A stretch of DNA of 64,000 nt from Rutidosis leptorrhynchoides. Lineage: Eukaryota > Streptophyta > Magnoliopsida > Asterales > Asteraceae. The notes under the pieces were generated by a model. The model saw only the letters and a list, made by a program, of their open reading frames with translations, ran no database searches and was not told the DNA's origin. This document shows positions 1 through 10,680 of this stretch, piece after piece (position 1 is the stretch's first letter; each line of letters begins with the position of its first letter). A program made the translations under genes and the position numbers. The DNA is taken from NCBI RefSeq assembly GCF_046630445.1, contig NC_092333.1, positions 707,263,001 to 707,327,000 of the forward strand, read 5' to 3'.

Positions 1-1029
1 ACATCAAACTTTGAAGCTTTTTCTGTGCAACTTCGGACCTATACTCGTTAACTTTGTCACATAACTCATCAAACTTTGAAGAGTTTGTTGAACGAGAGCT
101 TTGCGTTGCGTCGGAAGATGCGGAAGTCCTAGCCACCTTCTTTGCTCGATTCCTTCCCATCGGCCTTTCAATCGGATCATCACCTAAAAGCACGTTCACG
201 TTATCATCCGCGATATCAATCGTTCGTACCACGTTATCGTCATCCTCATCATGCAAACCTCCATAAACCGTTCCACCAACCGCAGCAGGCACAAGCCACT
301 TTGGTTTGTCCTTTAAAAATTCCCAAGCTTCTTTAAACGCCCACGTCTTCTGTTCGTTTGCACCATACGCCTTTACCACACCCTCGTAAAAGCACTGTTC
401 GGTTTTCCAACTACGCCTTGGATTTCTTTTTTCCGCCTCATAATAACCTTGAAAAGCTTTACACCCCCTGTCCACATAACGCCATTTCCCTGATAACGCA
501 TCTTCATTTCGATGCCATCCGTGCTCGTTATTGTTGAATTTGTTCATTACAGTTTGCCACAAAGATTGATATTTTTGAGAGTTTCCGACGATCGGATTTT
601 CGGACGCATCAAGCCAACATCTCGCTAACCAAACCTCTTCGGCCGATGTCCAAACTCTTTTTTGATTGGTTCACGTGCCTTTTCTTTTCCTTTTCGTTGG
701 TGTTTTCTTCTCCTCGTGCCACCAGGTTGTTCGGCCTCATCTTCCGGTTGAGTTTGTGGTTGGGTTTGTGGTTGAGTTTCACCTTGAAGTTGTGACATTT
801 GTTGCGGGCTTAGACCGAGCTCTCTTTGAATCTCTTGTAATTTTTGGATTTGCTGTAATCTTTGGATGTGTTGCTCAAGTTGTTGTTCGCTCATATTAAA
901 CGAGCTAGTAGTATAGTTGGCAAAACCAAGAGATGAAGGTCGAGATGAAGATGATGAGCCCGGATTAGTCGGTTCACCGGTGCCCGTCATAATGTTGTTA
1001 TACAACGACCAATCACTCGGATGAGACAT
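1..1029 (-). pseudogene. Myb/SANT-like ORF1 protein of a PIF/Harbinger DNA transposon, 3' end outside window
   Basis: Reading leftwards from the ATG at 1029, the protein opens with a low-complexity Ser/Pro/Gln-rich stretch. A Gln-rich helical segment (residues ~50-85), QTQPQTQPE-type repeats and a basic cluster (TRRRKHQRKGKEKARE) follow. From about 660 down to base 1 a second frame is open without a stop and begins RVWTSAEEVWLARCW, a trihelix/Myb-SANT-like domain, followed by a conserved WKTEQCFYEGVVKAYG block. This layout is that of the DNA-binding accessory ORF1 of plant PIF/Harbinger transposons, often mis-annotated as a glutathione S-transferase-like host protein. The two halves are in different frames, and the change near 660 falls in an A-run, consistent with one lost base, so this copy is probably non-functional unless that is a sequencing error. 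The transposase gene is not in the window. Family call is from recall of the domain. Confidence 0.7.
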
Positions 1030-1119
1030 TGTTTGTTGTGTTTGATTTTGATTTTGGTGTGTATACAAAGAGATATAGAAGTGTTTGATTTTGTTGTGTT
1101 TGATATATGTGTTTGAAGT

Positions 1120-1127
1120 TATATATA
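1120..1127 (-). promoter_or_regulatory. TATA box of the Harbinger-type ORF1 gene
   Basis: On the minus strand TATATATA lies about 91 bases upstream of the ATG at 1029, a usual distance for a plant TATA box plus a short leader. The leader between them is T/C- and CAAA-rich and has no earlier ATG in frame with the ORF. Confidence 0.45.
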
Positions 1128-1189
1128 GAGTTGAGAAATAAAATAAAAAAAATAAAAAAATATAAAAAAAACACAAACAACCGTTGCAT

Positions 1190-1348
1190 TTTCTTGCGGC
1201 TGGGAGGAGGCCACGTCGACCAAGTAGCCAACACGCGTACCAGAAGCCCGGTTGAAACTTGAAGCACGCCGGCGATTTTTGTGGCGGCACGCCACCACTA
1301 CACGGCGTGTTGGCCGGTGTTGGTGGCAACACGCCACCGCTAAAGGTC
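1190..1348 (-). other. GC-rich subterminal stretch, candidate end of the Harbinger element
   Basis: This stretch is far richer in G+C than its surroundings and is full of GGCGTG/CACGCC in both orientations (for example ACACGGCGTGTTGG and AACACGCCACCGC). It ends at 1348, directly before TTA at 1349-1351; PIF/Harbinger elements duplicate the trinucleotide TTA/TAA. The matching end would lie beyond the left edge, so the terminal repeat cannot be confirmed. Confidence 0.35.
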
Positions 1349-1378
1349 TTAGTGATTTTGTGTCAACAGTCATCCTTT

Positions 1379-2030
1379 GTAAAGAAGAGTAACCTGATGC
1401 CTGTGAGGGACCCACCCAAAAGAATTTCCTTCAAAATTGGACTGTTAATTACCTGTATCACTGTATCAAAACAGTAAATGGGTTGATTTGATTTGTGTTT
1501 TATCTTACCTAATGGTAGAAAAACAGCATTTTGGGTCAACCCAAACTGACCTGGTGTGAGCAACCCAAGCTAACCATGACTGTTTCAACCCAAACCCATT
1601 CACTACTTTTCGGCATTAACCGTTTATCATCCCCATATGACCATCTCTAGTTATTTTAGCTTGATGTTGTCCCTCGGTCAAACAAAACAGAGATATCCTA
1701 TGTAAACAATTTACTTAAGAAGTAAAGAAAATTAGACCCGATGACTGTGAGGACCCACCCGAAAACATTCCCTTCAAAATTGGGTTCCTGTATCAGAACG
1801 GAACAGTAAAAATGCCATTTTCTTAAGTAAACGGGTCAAATTTGAGTTGTGTTTGATCTTGCGTTTATTTTTACAAAGTTTTGTCTAATAGTATAAAAAA
1901 CACTATTTTGGGTCAACCCAAACCAACCTGGTGTGTGCAACAAATGCTAACCATCACTGTTTCAACCCAAACACAGTCAATGCATTTCAGCCCAACCACT
2001 TATCATCCCACACGACCATCTCTAGTTGTG
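1379..2030. repeat. Diverged tandem duplication, period about 344 bp
   Basis: Copy 1 (about 1379-1655) and copy 2 (about 1718-2030) share in order the blocks TGTGAGG(G)ACCCACCC, CCTTCAAAATTGG, TTTTGGGTCAACCCAAAC, CTGTTTCAACCCAAAC and GACCATCTCTAGTT. The TGTGAGG blocks are 344 bp apart. The copies differ at many sites and by small indels, so the duplication is old. No coding sequence is evident. Confidence 0.75.
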
Positions 2031-2062
2031 AGAAACCGCGCATACATAAGACTAATACGGAT

Positions 2063-2330
2063 TGATGGTTTGAATCATACCGTGGGCCGAATCAACTTGT
2101 CAGCAGCAACTGATGTAAGCAGGACTGATGCAAAAAGAAAAGCGAGACGAAAACTCTCATTTCAAAGAAGGTAAAGAATGTTAAACGGCTTCTTAAAAAT
2201 GATAGCAACAACATAAATAAAGGTGATGTTATTACATAGATAATGTTAGAAGTTCAAACAGAGGGGCATTTCAACATATGGGGTTTGTCAATGGATCAGT
2301 TCAGGTTATATATTATTTCTGATGGTCGAG
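2063..2330. repeat. Segment paralogous to 22610-22889 plus 25882 onwards
   Basis: The block from GATGGTTTGAATC to ATGGATCAGTTCAGG matches 22610-22889, with shared runs such as AAGAATGTTAAACG, AATGATAGCA(A/G)CAACATAAAT and AAAGGTGATGTTAT. It then continues as TTATATATTATTTCTGATGG. In the other copy the equivalent bases are split by the Mutator-type element at 22900-25872. This copy therefore preserves the unoccupied site. About 20 kb separates the two direct copies. Confidence 0.75.
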
Positions 2331-2789
2331 AGGGTACAGAAATAAATTAGCTTAATAAGAACACTTTAAGAGATGTAAGCTAGGTCAACTTACAGTAGAC
2401 TTTGTATTGTAAACACGCTTTCATAGATGGATTGACCAAGCTGTATAAAGATCAAAACCGATTTCGAGATCAAGGGGAAATTCCATAACATGGTTCGAGA
2501 CCATGTCAGTTCAGTGGAACTGCTTTTAAGGATGCTAACGAGTTATTTGGACCCTAAAGGGTGATGTCAAGGATTGGTAAAATTCCCTAGTTGGGGGAGA
2601 AATGACCACATGAGCCGAAATGACCGACAAAATTTTGATGCATTAGTTTTCTTGTGTATATTAAATTATAAGTTATAACTTAACTGATAATTATAAACAA
2701 ATATACACCAGTTACTAAATAAGTTTTGAAATTAAACATAATAAACTTACACGGGCAACCTCGTGGATGGAAGAATCGATAAGTCAGTG
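2331..2789. other. No gene recognised; contains one copy of a recurring exon-like end
   Basis: No credible coding region is seen. Near 2748-2780 the minus strand reads as an exon end (CACGAGGTTGCCCGT followed by GTAAGT). Relatives of this block occur near 5666, 8790, 9990 and 25920, so it belongs to the degenerate duplicated gene fragments described for 5090-10680. Confidence 0.4.
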
Positions 2790-3625
2790 TTGAATGCTTA
2801 ATAATGATTTCACCGGTAGTCCAGATTCTCCCACACAATCAGAGTCTCTACAGCTTCCATGCTTAACGTGTCCTCCATACCAATTACATACTTTCCTGCA
2901 TCTTGATTTAGCTCCTCAAATACTTCTTAATCAAACGTGTCTCCTATATATACTCCACGTTACAAAATATTTTATCACAAGACAATAATATCTTCAAAAC
3001 CACATTCACCCACATGCTCGACATCAACCACATTCATAACTTGAAAAGACTCGTGATATTTAAGAGCTGGTTATGCAATCACCATGGCGCACAATTATAA
3101 TTCCAGAAACATTGAGTTGGAGATGAAACTATTCTGCAAAGTTAACTGACACCGAAACATAGGCGTGTCGTCTCCACATTCGATCTTCAAAATTATAAAC
3201 GCGTGGGAAACGACAAGTATATTTGCGTAAGACCTCCTTGGAGAGGTCACACCTATGTATCGGAGACAGTAAACTATGCAGAACAATTCTATTTTGAGTT
3301 CATCTGGACTTATAATTGCAGGGCACAATGATTGCATACTTCTTTCTCGTCTTAAATATCACGAGTCTCTTCTGGTTCTGAATGTGGTTGATGTCGAGCC
3401 TGTGAATGAATCTGATTTTGAAGATGCTATGTAGTATTGAGATGAAATTCTGTGTAACGTGAAGTACTTAGAAGTGACGCGTTTGATTAAGAAGTATTAA
3501 GAAGTATTTTCAGGAGCCAAGTCAAGATACAAGAAAGTATGTAATTGGTATGGAGGACACGTTGAAAGCTTTAGGCATGAGAACTGTAGAGGATCTGATT
3601 GTATGGGAGAATTCGGACATTAGCC
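2790..3625. repeat. Long imperfect palindrome (two arms of about 410 bp)
   Basis: The sequence from about 2800 to 3200 is the reverse complement of about 3205 to 3620. Matching pairs include GCTCGACATCAACCACATTC (3014) with GAATGTGGTTGATGTCGAGC (~3382), and AAGTATGTAATTGGTATGGA (3533) with its reverse complement near 2875. CACGAGT/ACTCGTG blocks also pair, and near the centre ATTATAATTCCAG pairs with the complement of CATCTGGACTTATAAT. There is almost no unpaired spacer. Transcription through it would give one long hairpin RNA. Arms have diverged by substitutions and small indels. The right arm carries an open stretch ([20 protein letters not shown]) with a relative in the left arm, so the arms may derive from a captured gene piece I cannot name. 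The paralogous region at 25940-26010 lacks the palindrome. Confidence 0.8.
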
Positions 3626-4795
3626 GTTACGTGCTTATGTGTTACCATGTCTTTAAATTTAGACCTTTTTGCTCAGTTGATCCCTCTAATATACCCCATA
3701 TTGCTAACATCGCCCTTAGAGTTTTTTTTTCTCTTTTAAAATCCTTTGTTTTTCAAAAATTGCAATCAGCATCACTCTGTCAAACTTCTGTTAAATAAGT
3801 CCGTTAATACTTGACATGTGCCTTGCATGTGAGGGTAAATTTGTCTTTTTAGCCTCCTCTTCATCTGAATCTGAAACCTTGCTCTTGCTCAACTTGTTTA
3901 TCCCCAAAATTGCAAACCCTAATTTAAAAAAATAAAATAAAGCCAACTCCCCAATATTGCAAACCTTTTCAGATACAAACCAACAAAATCGAAATACATA
4001 TTTCATTTTATAATCAACCCATGATCTTTTTCTTACCTTTCTAACCTGAATTCGAACCAACCTCATCTGTTCAAAACAAAACAAAAGTAATAGCACAAAT
4101 CATATAATACATTCATACTAGTAAAACTAGTACGGAGTAATAATCAATAACAAAACAAATCACACTACTAACAAATTCCTCATCTATGTTCACTACTTCA
4201 CTTTCATCAAAATCAAAACCACCACCTTGTTCAAAATCATCCATCAAACAATAAACTATCACAAAACCAGATCCAAAATTAGGTCAACGATACATAAGAA
4301 AAAATGAGTAAATTTTCATCAGCTAGTAAATAATAATAGTCGATTATGCAAGTAAAGTACAAAATTAAAACCCTAGCTTGAAGCCTAAAAACAGTATAAT
4401 GTTAAAAGTCGTATAATATAGTTATAATTAAAAATAACATGATTTTGACTTGCAGCGAATGGATCAACATCATCTCCTTCATCGAAAGAATTGGGATCGA
4501 AACGATGAGCCATCACTACACCGAATTATATATATAAATATCAAAATTATTTTAAAATTAGTCAGATAAGTGATAATTGAGTTATATACATATCGGAAAT
4601 GGCAATACCTTTACAGCGACCGCCATCGATGTCACCCCTCTAGGTCGATAATCTGCTTTGAAGAGAGAAGATCTCGATCAGCATACAAACTTAGATACTG
4701 ACAAATTTAGTATATAATTGATCAACAAATGCATTTAGCGACGATGCAAAATATGATACTCACGGTTTAAGAAATTAACAAAAGAAGAACCATTT
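3626..4795. other. AT-rich stretch with two short minus-strand exon-like openings
   Basis: No full gene is seen. On the minus strand an ATG at 4513 begins MAHRFDPNSFDEGDDVDPFA, which faintly recalls the acidic NPF-type N-terminus of secretory carrier membrane proteins. Upstream, at 4600-4660, an AG/GT-bounded block reads RPRGVTSMAVAVK. A second ATG at 4244 starts a 43-residue acidic frame (MDDFEQGGGFDFDESEVVNI...) that ends at 4113. None is long enough to name. They may be remnant first exons of the duplicated locus to the right. Confidence 0.25.
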
Positions 4796-5009
4796 TTAGG
4801 TAACGATGAACCCTCCTATGAAATAGCACATTGGCTCCCCCTAGCAGGTAAACCTCAGACATCGGGAACCCAGGCGTAACCCCGATACCAGGTAAAGCAC
4901 CTTCCACTGTAAATCCTAATTAGGCTCAAGAGGACATTACCAAGGATTGAACCCGAGACCTACAGCTTCACTAGGTCCCGGTGGCCATTTGAGCAATGCC
5001 CAAGTGGTT
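4796..5009 (-). mobile_element. tRNA-derived SINE with target-site duplication
   Basis: Reading on the minus strand from 5009, a box A-like TTGCTCAAATGGCCAC is followed about 35 bases later by a box B, GGTCTCGGGTTCAATCC, the spacing of an RNA polymerase III internal promoter. The body is about 214 bp and ends in a short A-rich tail. The 14-bp sequence AAGAAGAACCATTT occurs on both sides (4782-4795 and 5010-5023) as a perfect target-site duplication. SINEs carry no gene and rely on LINE enzymes for mobility. Confidence 0.8.
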
Positions 5010-5665
5010 AAGAAGAACCATTTATCGAGTATAGTAAAAATTAAGATAAGATTTTAGTTGTAATCAGGACGATAAAAAATTTAGATACTCACAAATGAAG
5101 TATATGACTGATCAACAAATCCAGAGTTTCCTGGATATAGATAGTGGTCCACTAAATTTCAGAGCAAAACATATTTTAACATAAGCAATACAACCAAAAC
5201 GAGAATGGTGACTAATTAAGGCACCATATATAAAAACTTTGACCTAGATACATATGGTATGACGCCTCCCTGTTCACATTTTATGGAGAAAAGGGAACAC
5301 GCTTACAAACACTTGATTTATCACAAATTAGTCAACAATCTGAGGATATAATACCTTAACGTGGGCCATCCCAAAAAATCAGCGCTACAAGGCAATGCTT
5401 AATAGGATAAGGAAGCAGTATTTTGTGAAGATAGAATATAATACCTTAACATGGACCATCCTAATTCCCCAAAAAGTATCCCAAAAAACACTTGATATAT
5501 CACAAACTAGTCAACAGAATAACCAGCATTTGGTGGCATTTTCCCTCGTGATCACTTCTACGACAGTCCTGTAAAAAAAAAATAGGTCCAAAATTTGTAC
5601 AACACCTAAAGTAAACTCACACCATTTAGTAAAAGAATTTTAGTATCAAACAAAGTAAAACTTAC

Positions 5666-5728
5666 ATGGGCGAAATCTTGGTTGAGGAAGCAGTGACCGT
5701 ACAGATAAGGCAAGGCCATCTCAGCAAG
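5666..5728 (-). pseudogene. Exon-like block, 21 codons, family unknown
   Basis: A 63-nt block between an AG acceptor and a GTAAGT donor reads LAEMALPYLYGHCFLNQDFA plus H without a stop. The end of the block is repeated elsewhere in the window with changes (see 5090-10680). It looks like a real former exon because frame, acceptor and donor agree, but I do not recognise the protein. Confidence 0.35.
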
Positions 5729-6148
5729 CTGACACAAGGAGCAATATAAACATAGTTTATATTATATAAAAATAAAAATAAAAATGTTAAGGAGCGATTA
5801 AAAATCTCAGTAAGACAATTCCCATCCACTTTATTTTCCAAATTTATTAGCTTCGACTCTTTACTGAATTCACCTCAATAACCAGATTTGTATATGACTG
5901 ATCAAACAAATCCCTAGATCCCTGGATATACTATACTGCTCCACCAAATTTCAGAAGTACATGAACTTGTGAATGCAAAAAAGAATAAAGGAAGTGTAGA
6001 TCCCCCCAAGCAAAGCATATCTAGACAGAAGCAATACAACCACCCAAATCAGAATATAATAGAATATAATAGAATACCCTAACACGGGTCATCCCAACAA
6101 AGCAGCAACACAATGAATTACCAAAAAGTCCAAATTACAAAAACTCAC

Positions 6149-6185
6149 TGGAACTTTATCAGCTGAATCAACCCTCTCTGGATTC
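6149..6185 (-). pseudogene. Short exon-like block between TTACAG and GTGAGT
   Basis: The 37-nt block has a frame reading NPERVDSADKVP and is preceded by a pyrimidine tract with TTACAG and followed by GTGAGT. Counterparts near 9240-9285 (NPERANSDEKV) and 10130-10160 keep the acceptor but drift in the coding part. Small duplicated exon of an unidentified host gene. Confidence 0.35.
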
Positions 6186-7821
6186 CTGTAACCAAAAAAG
6201 GCAACATACAATCCCAAAAGCCAAATTAATATAATAAAAATCTCAGATTCAAAAAATTATAGAGTTAACAAAATTTCAAAGTTGGAAGACTGAAAGAAAC
6301 GGTCGGTTCATGAGTAAACATGGTATCGTATTGAAGTAAACAGCTTGTCATGTGCATGTTACTTATCCTTAGACACGTAAAATCTGAGTTTTGACTTACC
6401 GTTATACGCATACATGTCGAGCGCACCGTATAATGCTTTCAAGAATGACTGGATATGCAAAATATGGAGCAAATGTCACCCAGTAAAGCGTTCTTAGATA
6501 TCACTGGAACCACAGCTTAGAGAAACTTTATGCTGACTGAGAGTATATTGTGTCTGCATGGTTTGAAGAAAATATATATCAACAAAAACAACTTATTTAT
6601 AAGGGAAACCCAAAAAAGCAGCACCTCAAAACGAGTTCTTTCTCAATCCCATTTGTACCATGTCTACTTCTTTACTATGGACACCAAAAAACAGCATCTC
6701 AAAAAGAGGTCAATGCTAATTATGATGTTGGCAACATTTGTCAGCATTTATAATCTGCAAATTACATTCAATGTTAAATGTGCATGATAGACATTCATTT
6801 GAATTTATTACAATTTACAATAATAAAAAATAAATAAAAAAAAGGCAGAATTACATATTAAAAAAAAAATACAAAAGAAACAACACCTGGATATTAAAGC
6901 AAAAGGTAAAAAAAAATTGCGAAGACACATGGTTATTTCAAAGTAATGAAGATCACCCGTTTCAACTAATTAATAACACATATGTCCGAACCGCTTAAAT
7001 GATGGTAAGTCACCCCCCTGAAGATTTTGTTTATGATATGCAAAGTATGATATACCTTAAGGTGACCGTCTCAATTTTAGTCTTTGAGAAATCTATCATA
7101 CTGCTTAAAAAATCCGCATACTTTTTCAATTAGGTGGTTTAGGAACATGATGATTCTTATCATTATCACAGGTACAAAATAAATCATTATCATCATCAGA
7201 TATTCAATATTAAAATTTTACAAATAGCATATAGTAAGATCACGAATCAGAAATGAACGATGAATCGGTCGATATTCCATTTTAAAATGTCGACAGATAC
7301 TTGTAATACAAAAGTTGGTACGTACAACAGATACTTTTAAAACGCAGGGACCATTTATGATATATGTAATGATCATATAATCCAATAGTTTATTTGTAAA
7401 AAACAACCAACTGCAAAGTTTTAAAAAAAAAACAACTAATATGATATTCAAATCAATACTATGAATTAAAAAATACTCGTAACAATAAATTTTATTCGTC
7501 TCTAATCTGTAATAGAAGTATAATGGTATAGCATTAATTCTGACCTGCTTCCATAGTTCTCCAGCTTCATTTGTACGGACATAAACAAAATGAAGATTAT
7601 GCGTAATGTTCAACTTATTTATGTAATGTTCTAACTTGGTTATGATGGTAAAAAAGAGTAACCACATAATGGTTTCAGTAAAAAAAATATGTTAATCCAA
7701 GAACAAAACAGTTGAACTACATTCCATGTTTCAAAATGTTGGGATATAAAGAAAGAAATTATACTCTTAGGAAGTGGCAGCGGTAATTTAAAAAGTGACG
7801 AGAATTGGGGTACTCATTTAC

Positions 7822-8036
7822 CATCTCTATCATCTTTGGATCCCGATTATCTCCCCTAATTTGAATGTCCTGTCAAACTAAATACAAAAAATATTTATTG
7901 GCGGGGTACAGACAAACAAAATGATATGAAAAACGTAAGGAAGTAATTAACATACATCCTTATCATTGTCAAAATCTTCATCCTCCCAAAGGTTGAAAAA
8001 GATGATATGTGTGCATTGATCCTTCAGATAACCAAT
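7822..8036 (-). pseudogene. Two adjacent exons resembling a MORC-family GHKL ATPase
   Basis: On the minus strand, exon 8036-7956 follows a CAG acceptor and ends before GTATGT. It reads IGYLKDQCTHIIFFNLWEDE and then DFDNDKD. Exon 7869-7822 lies between CAG and GTAAAT and reads DIQIRGDNRDPKMIEM (16 codons). From memory, plant MORC/CRT1-type proteins have a corresponding block of the form KDQGT-IIIYNLWEDD ... DFD-D--DIQIRGVNRDEK-I-MA, in the transducer part of the GHKL ATPase. MORC proteins condense chromatin and support transposon silencing and defence. The ATP-binding exons and the following HFLTYRHSLR-type exon were not found nearby, so this is a fragment. It shares strand with the leader at 17141-17290. 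Confidence 0.5.
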
Positions 8037-8340
8037 CTGCCATTGAATATATTACACTTATACTTTACAACAAAATATAAATATTTAAACAGATACGTGT
8101 AAGATATAGATTATCAGAAGTTAAAGATATAGATTCTAACAAATTTAGATGACTGATCAAACCAAAAATCCCAAATCCCCAGATCCAGGAATATATACAC
8201 CTCTTCAATAGAAATAAGAGAGGAGATCCCCCAGGCAAAGCAGATCTAAAGAGAAACAATACAACCCAAATGAGAATAGTGCAGAACAAGCATTTAGTAC
8301 ACAATAAGGCGGAAGATAGGAATGATAACCTTTGAATGCA

Positions 8341-8561
8341 ACCAACGAACGTTTGCTTCAACGGTATCAAGCCTCAGTGTGGAAAAGCAACCCGGGTTCA
8401 ATTCCCGGGGGCGGAAGGTTTTCTCTCCAATTTCCTGCGATTAGTTGCCAAGCAAACCGGGTAGGAGTTTCCTTCTAGCGTGTGTGGGTGCAAATGATGA
8501 GAGTCGTTGAAATAAATGATCCGCCGATGCAAATTCGCCGTTAAAAAAAAAAAAAAAAAAA
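8341..8561 (+). mobile_element. tRNA-derived SINE with poly(A) tail and 17-bp target-site duplication
   Basis: The body carries a tRNA-like head with box B (GGGTTCAATTCC within CCCGGGTTCAATTCCCGGG) and ends in TT followed by about 19 A. The 17-base sequence GATAACCTTTGAATGCA flanks it perfectly at 8324-8340 and 8562-8578. The long pure A tail and perfect duplication suggest recent insertion. It interrupts the degenerate gene-fragment cluster and is unrelated to the SINE at 4796-5009. Confidence 0.88.
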
Positions 8562-9417
8562 GATAACCTTTGAATGCAGTATCGAGAATGATTAAATTGA
8601 TGCTAAATATACCTGCACAATATGAAAACTTTGACCTATGTTCAAATGGCATAACGCCTATCTATTTAAAAAATAATCCTTATTCACTCTAGGGGATGCG
8701 TTTGAACTACAGACTACAATACATGTATAACTAGACCAACTGCAATACACACCAGTTATTAAAAGAAAATTTAAATCAAAAATAGTAAACTTACACACGC
8801 AACATCATGAGCCATACAAACTAGTCAACAATCTGAGGATAAAAATACCTTAACATGGGCCATCCCATAAAGCAGCACTACAGGTCACTCTCAGCTGGCT
8901 GGCTGGCATTTGCCCTCTTGATCACTACTTCAAGAGGAAACAAATTAATTTTATTAATGTAAAAACAATATCGCAAGTATGGGAATAAAAAAAGTGAGCA
9001 TCGAACAATCACTACTTCACTTACCAAAAAGGGAAATGAAGTACTAACCTTCAACCAAAAATCTCATGACAATACTATCGCAAGTATTGTTTTTGAAAGT
9101 TAAGCTTCAAATTCTTCCATTGCAAATAATTTTATTCCTTTCAATGACCATCAATTATCAAACTTAATTAACAATAAATTCAGCCCCAAATTTGTTCATA
9201 AGATACAGGGAGAGAGTTCAAATACAAAATCTCCGTGAAAAACTTTTTCATCCGAGTTAGCCCTCTCCGGGTTCCTGTAACCAAAAAAGGCAACTTAGAA
9301 TCAAATACCGATATGCCGAATTGATATAATTTTAACTCAGATTCAAGAAATTAAAGTGTTAACAAAACTACATAGTTGGAAGGCTGAAAGAAACGGCGGC
9401 AGCAATTAGTGTATCGA

Positions 9418-9524
9418 AATCAACAGATTGTCATGTGCAAGCTACTTACCATAGACACTTAAAAACTGAGAAATCAACAGATTGTCATGTGCAAGCTACT
9501 TACCGTAGACACTTAAAAACTGAG
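9418..9524. repeat. 53-bp unit duplicated in tandem
   Basis: AAATCAACAGATTGTCATGTGCAAG... to ...CACTTAAAAACTGAG occurs at 9418-9470 and again at 9471-9523 with a single visible difference (CCATAG versus CCGTAG). The unit is part of a larger block also related to sequence near 6340 and 10310, but only here is it doubled. Confidence 0.85.
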
Positions 9525-10680
9525 TTCTAACTTTCAAATCCTGAGATAGCCCAAAAATCTATTAACGTTATATGCATACATGTCTAGTGCAACCGTTTTA
9601 GCTTTGAAGAATAAAGGATATGCAAAACATGGAGCAGATGTCACCCAGTAAAGCGTCCTTAGATATCATTGAGTAAACAAGGTATGGTATTGAAGTAAAC
9701 AGCTCGTCATGTGCATGTTACTTATCCTTAGACACTTAAGGCGGGAGATAGGAATGATAACCGTTGAATACAGTTTCGAGAATGATTAAATATAATGCAA
9801 AATATACCTGCACAATATGATAACTTTAACCTATGTTCAAATGGCATGATGTATATCCGTTTACAGTCTTTTAATCCCTTTTCACTCTAGGAATGTGCTT
9901 GGTCTACAAACTACAATATATGTATAACTATACAAACTGCAGTATACACCAGTTACTAAAAGAATCTTGAAATCAAACAAAGTAAGCTTACACGTGCAAC
10001 ATCATGGTTGATAGGTTACTTTCATACCACTAGCCGTATGTACATGATCTCTTCTACATCCAACAAACACCGATACTTCACCGATGTTGCTTAATTTGAA
10101 TAAAAAGAGGAACACACTTATATACGCTTGATTAATCCTCTCGATTCCTGTGACCAAAAAAGCAACTATAAATAATACCCATATGCCCAATCTATATATC
10201 TTTATCTCGGATTCAAGAATTTAATAGTTGACAAGATTACACAGTTGGGATACTTAAAGAAACGGTGGCAGCGATGAGTCAGTTCTTGGGTAAACAAGAT
10301 AGGGTATTGGAGTAAACTGCTCGTCATGTGCATGTGCTACTTATCCCTGAGCATTTAAAAACTGAGTTATGACCTTCAAATCTTGGCATACTCCAAGACT
10401 CTATTAACTTACATGCATCCATGTTGAGTGCACCGTTTAAAGCTTTCAAGAATATTGTGTCTGCATAGTTTAAAGAAGATACATATATTAACAGATAATT
10501 ACTTACTCATAAGCGAAACACATAGTAGTCAACAATTTGAGGATAGAATACGATGTTGAAGCAGTGACCGAACAGACTTTCCATAACCGTTCAATTTTTC
10601 CCTGATGCGGGTTTATTTTTGTGACAATTGTCGTCTTGATCACTTCTTCAACAGTCCTGTAAAATTCATAACATCAATAA

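Larger units (their letters stand above)
5090..10680 (-). pseudogene. Cluster of degenerate duplicated host-gene fragments
   Basis: Several blocks recur two to five times, each about 70-80% alike by eye and bounded by AG/GT as minus-strand exons. One ends in an N(H/Q)(D/E)xA-type sequence before GTAAG (near 5666, 8790, 9990, and outside at 2750 and 25920). One begins after TTTTTTGGTTACAG with GAATCC/GAACCC (6185, ~9280, ~10150). One carries GACTGT(C/T)G(T/A)AGAAGTGATCA (~5570, ~8930, ~10655). Intronic text is duplicated too (TGTCATGTGCA(T/A)G, CCTTAACATGGGCCATCCC, CACCCAGTAAAGCGT). Block order differs between copies, so this is a rearranged array of partial duplications rather than a working gene. 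I cannot name the source gene except for the MORC-like exons at 7822-8036. Confidence 0.5.

Noticed and set aside
4450-4513. First exon of a secretory carrier membrane protein
   Set aside because: Only about 20 residues with a loose resemblance, no proper donor site and no following exons found.
7218-7667. 149-codon minus-strand frame as a gene
   Set aside because: Low-complexity, Phe/Tyr/Ile-rich translation of AT-rich DNA. Only a short piece (RTNEAGELWKQ before GTCAGA) looks like an exon, and it is not enough to name.
8380-8405. tRNA gene suggested by the box B GGGTTCAATTCC
   Set aside because: No cloverleaf can be drawn around it, and the surrounding 221 bp with poly(A) and a target-site duplication is a SINE.
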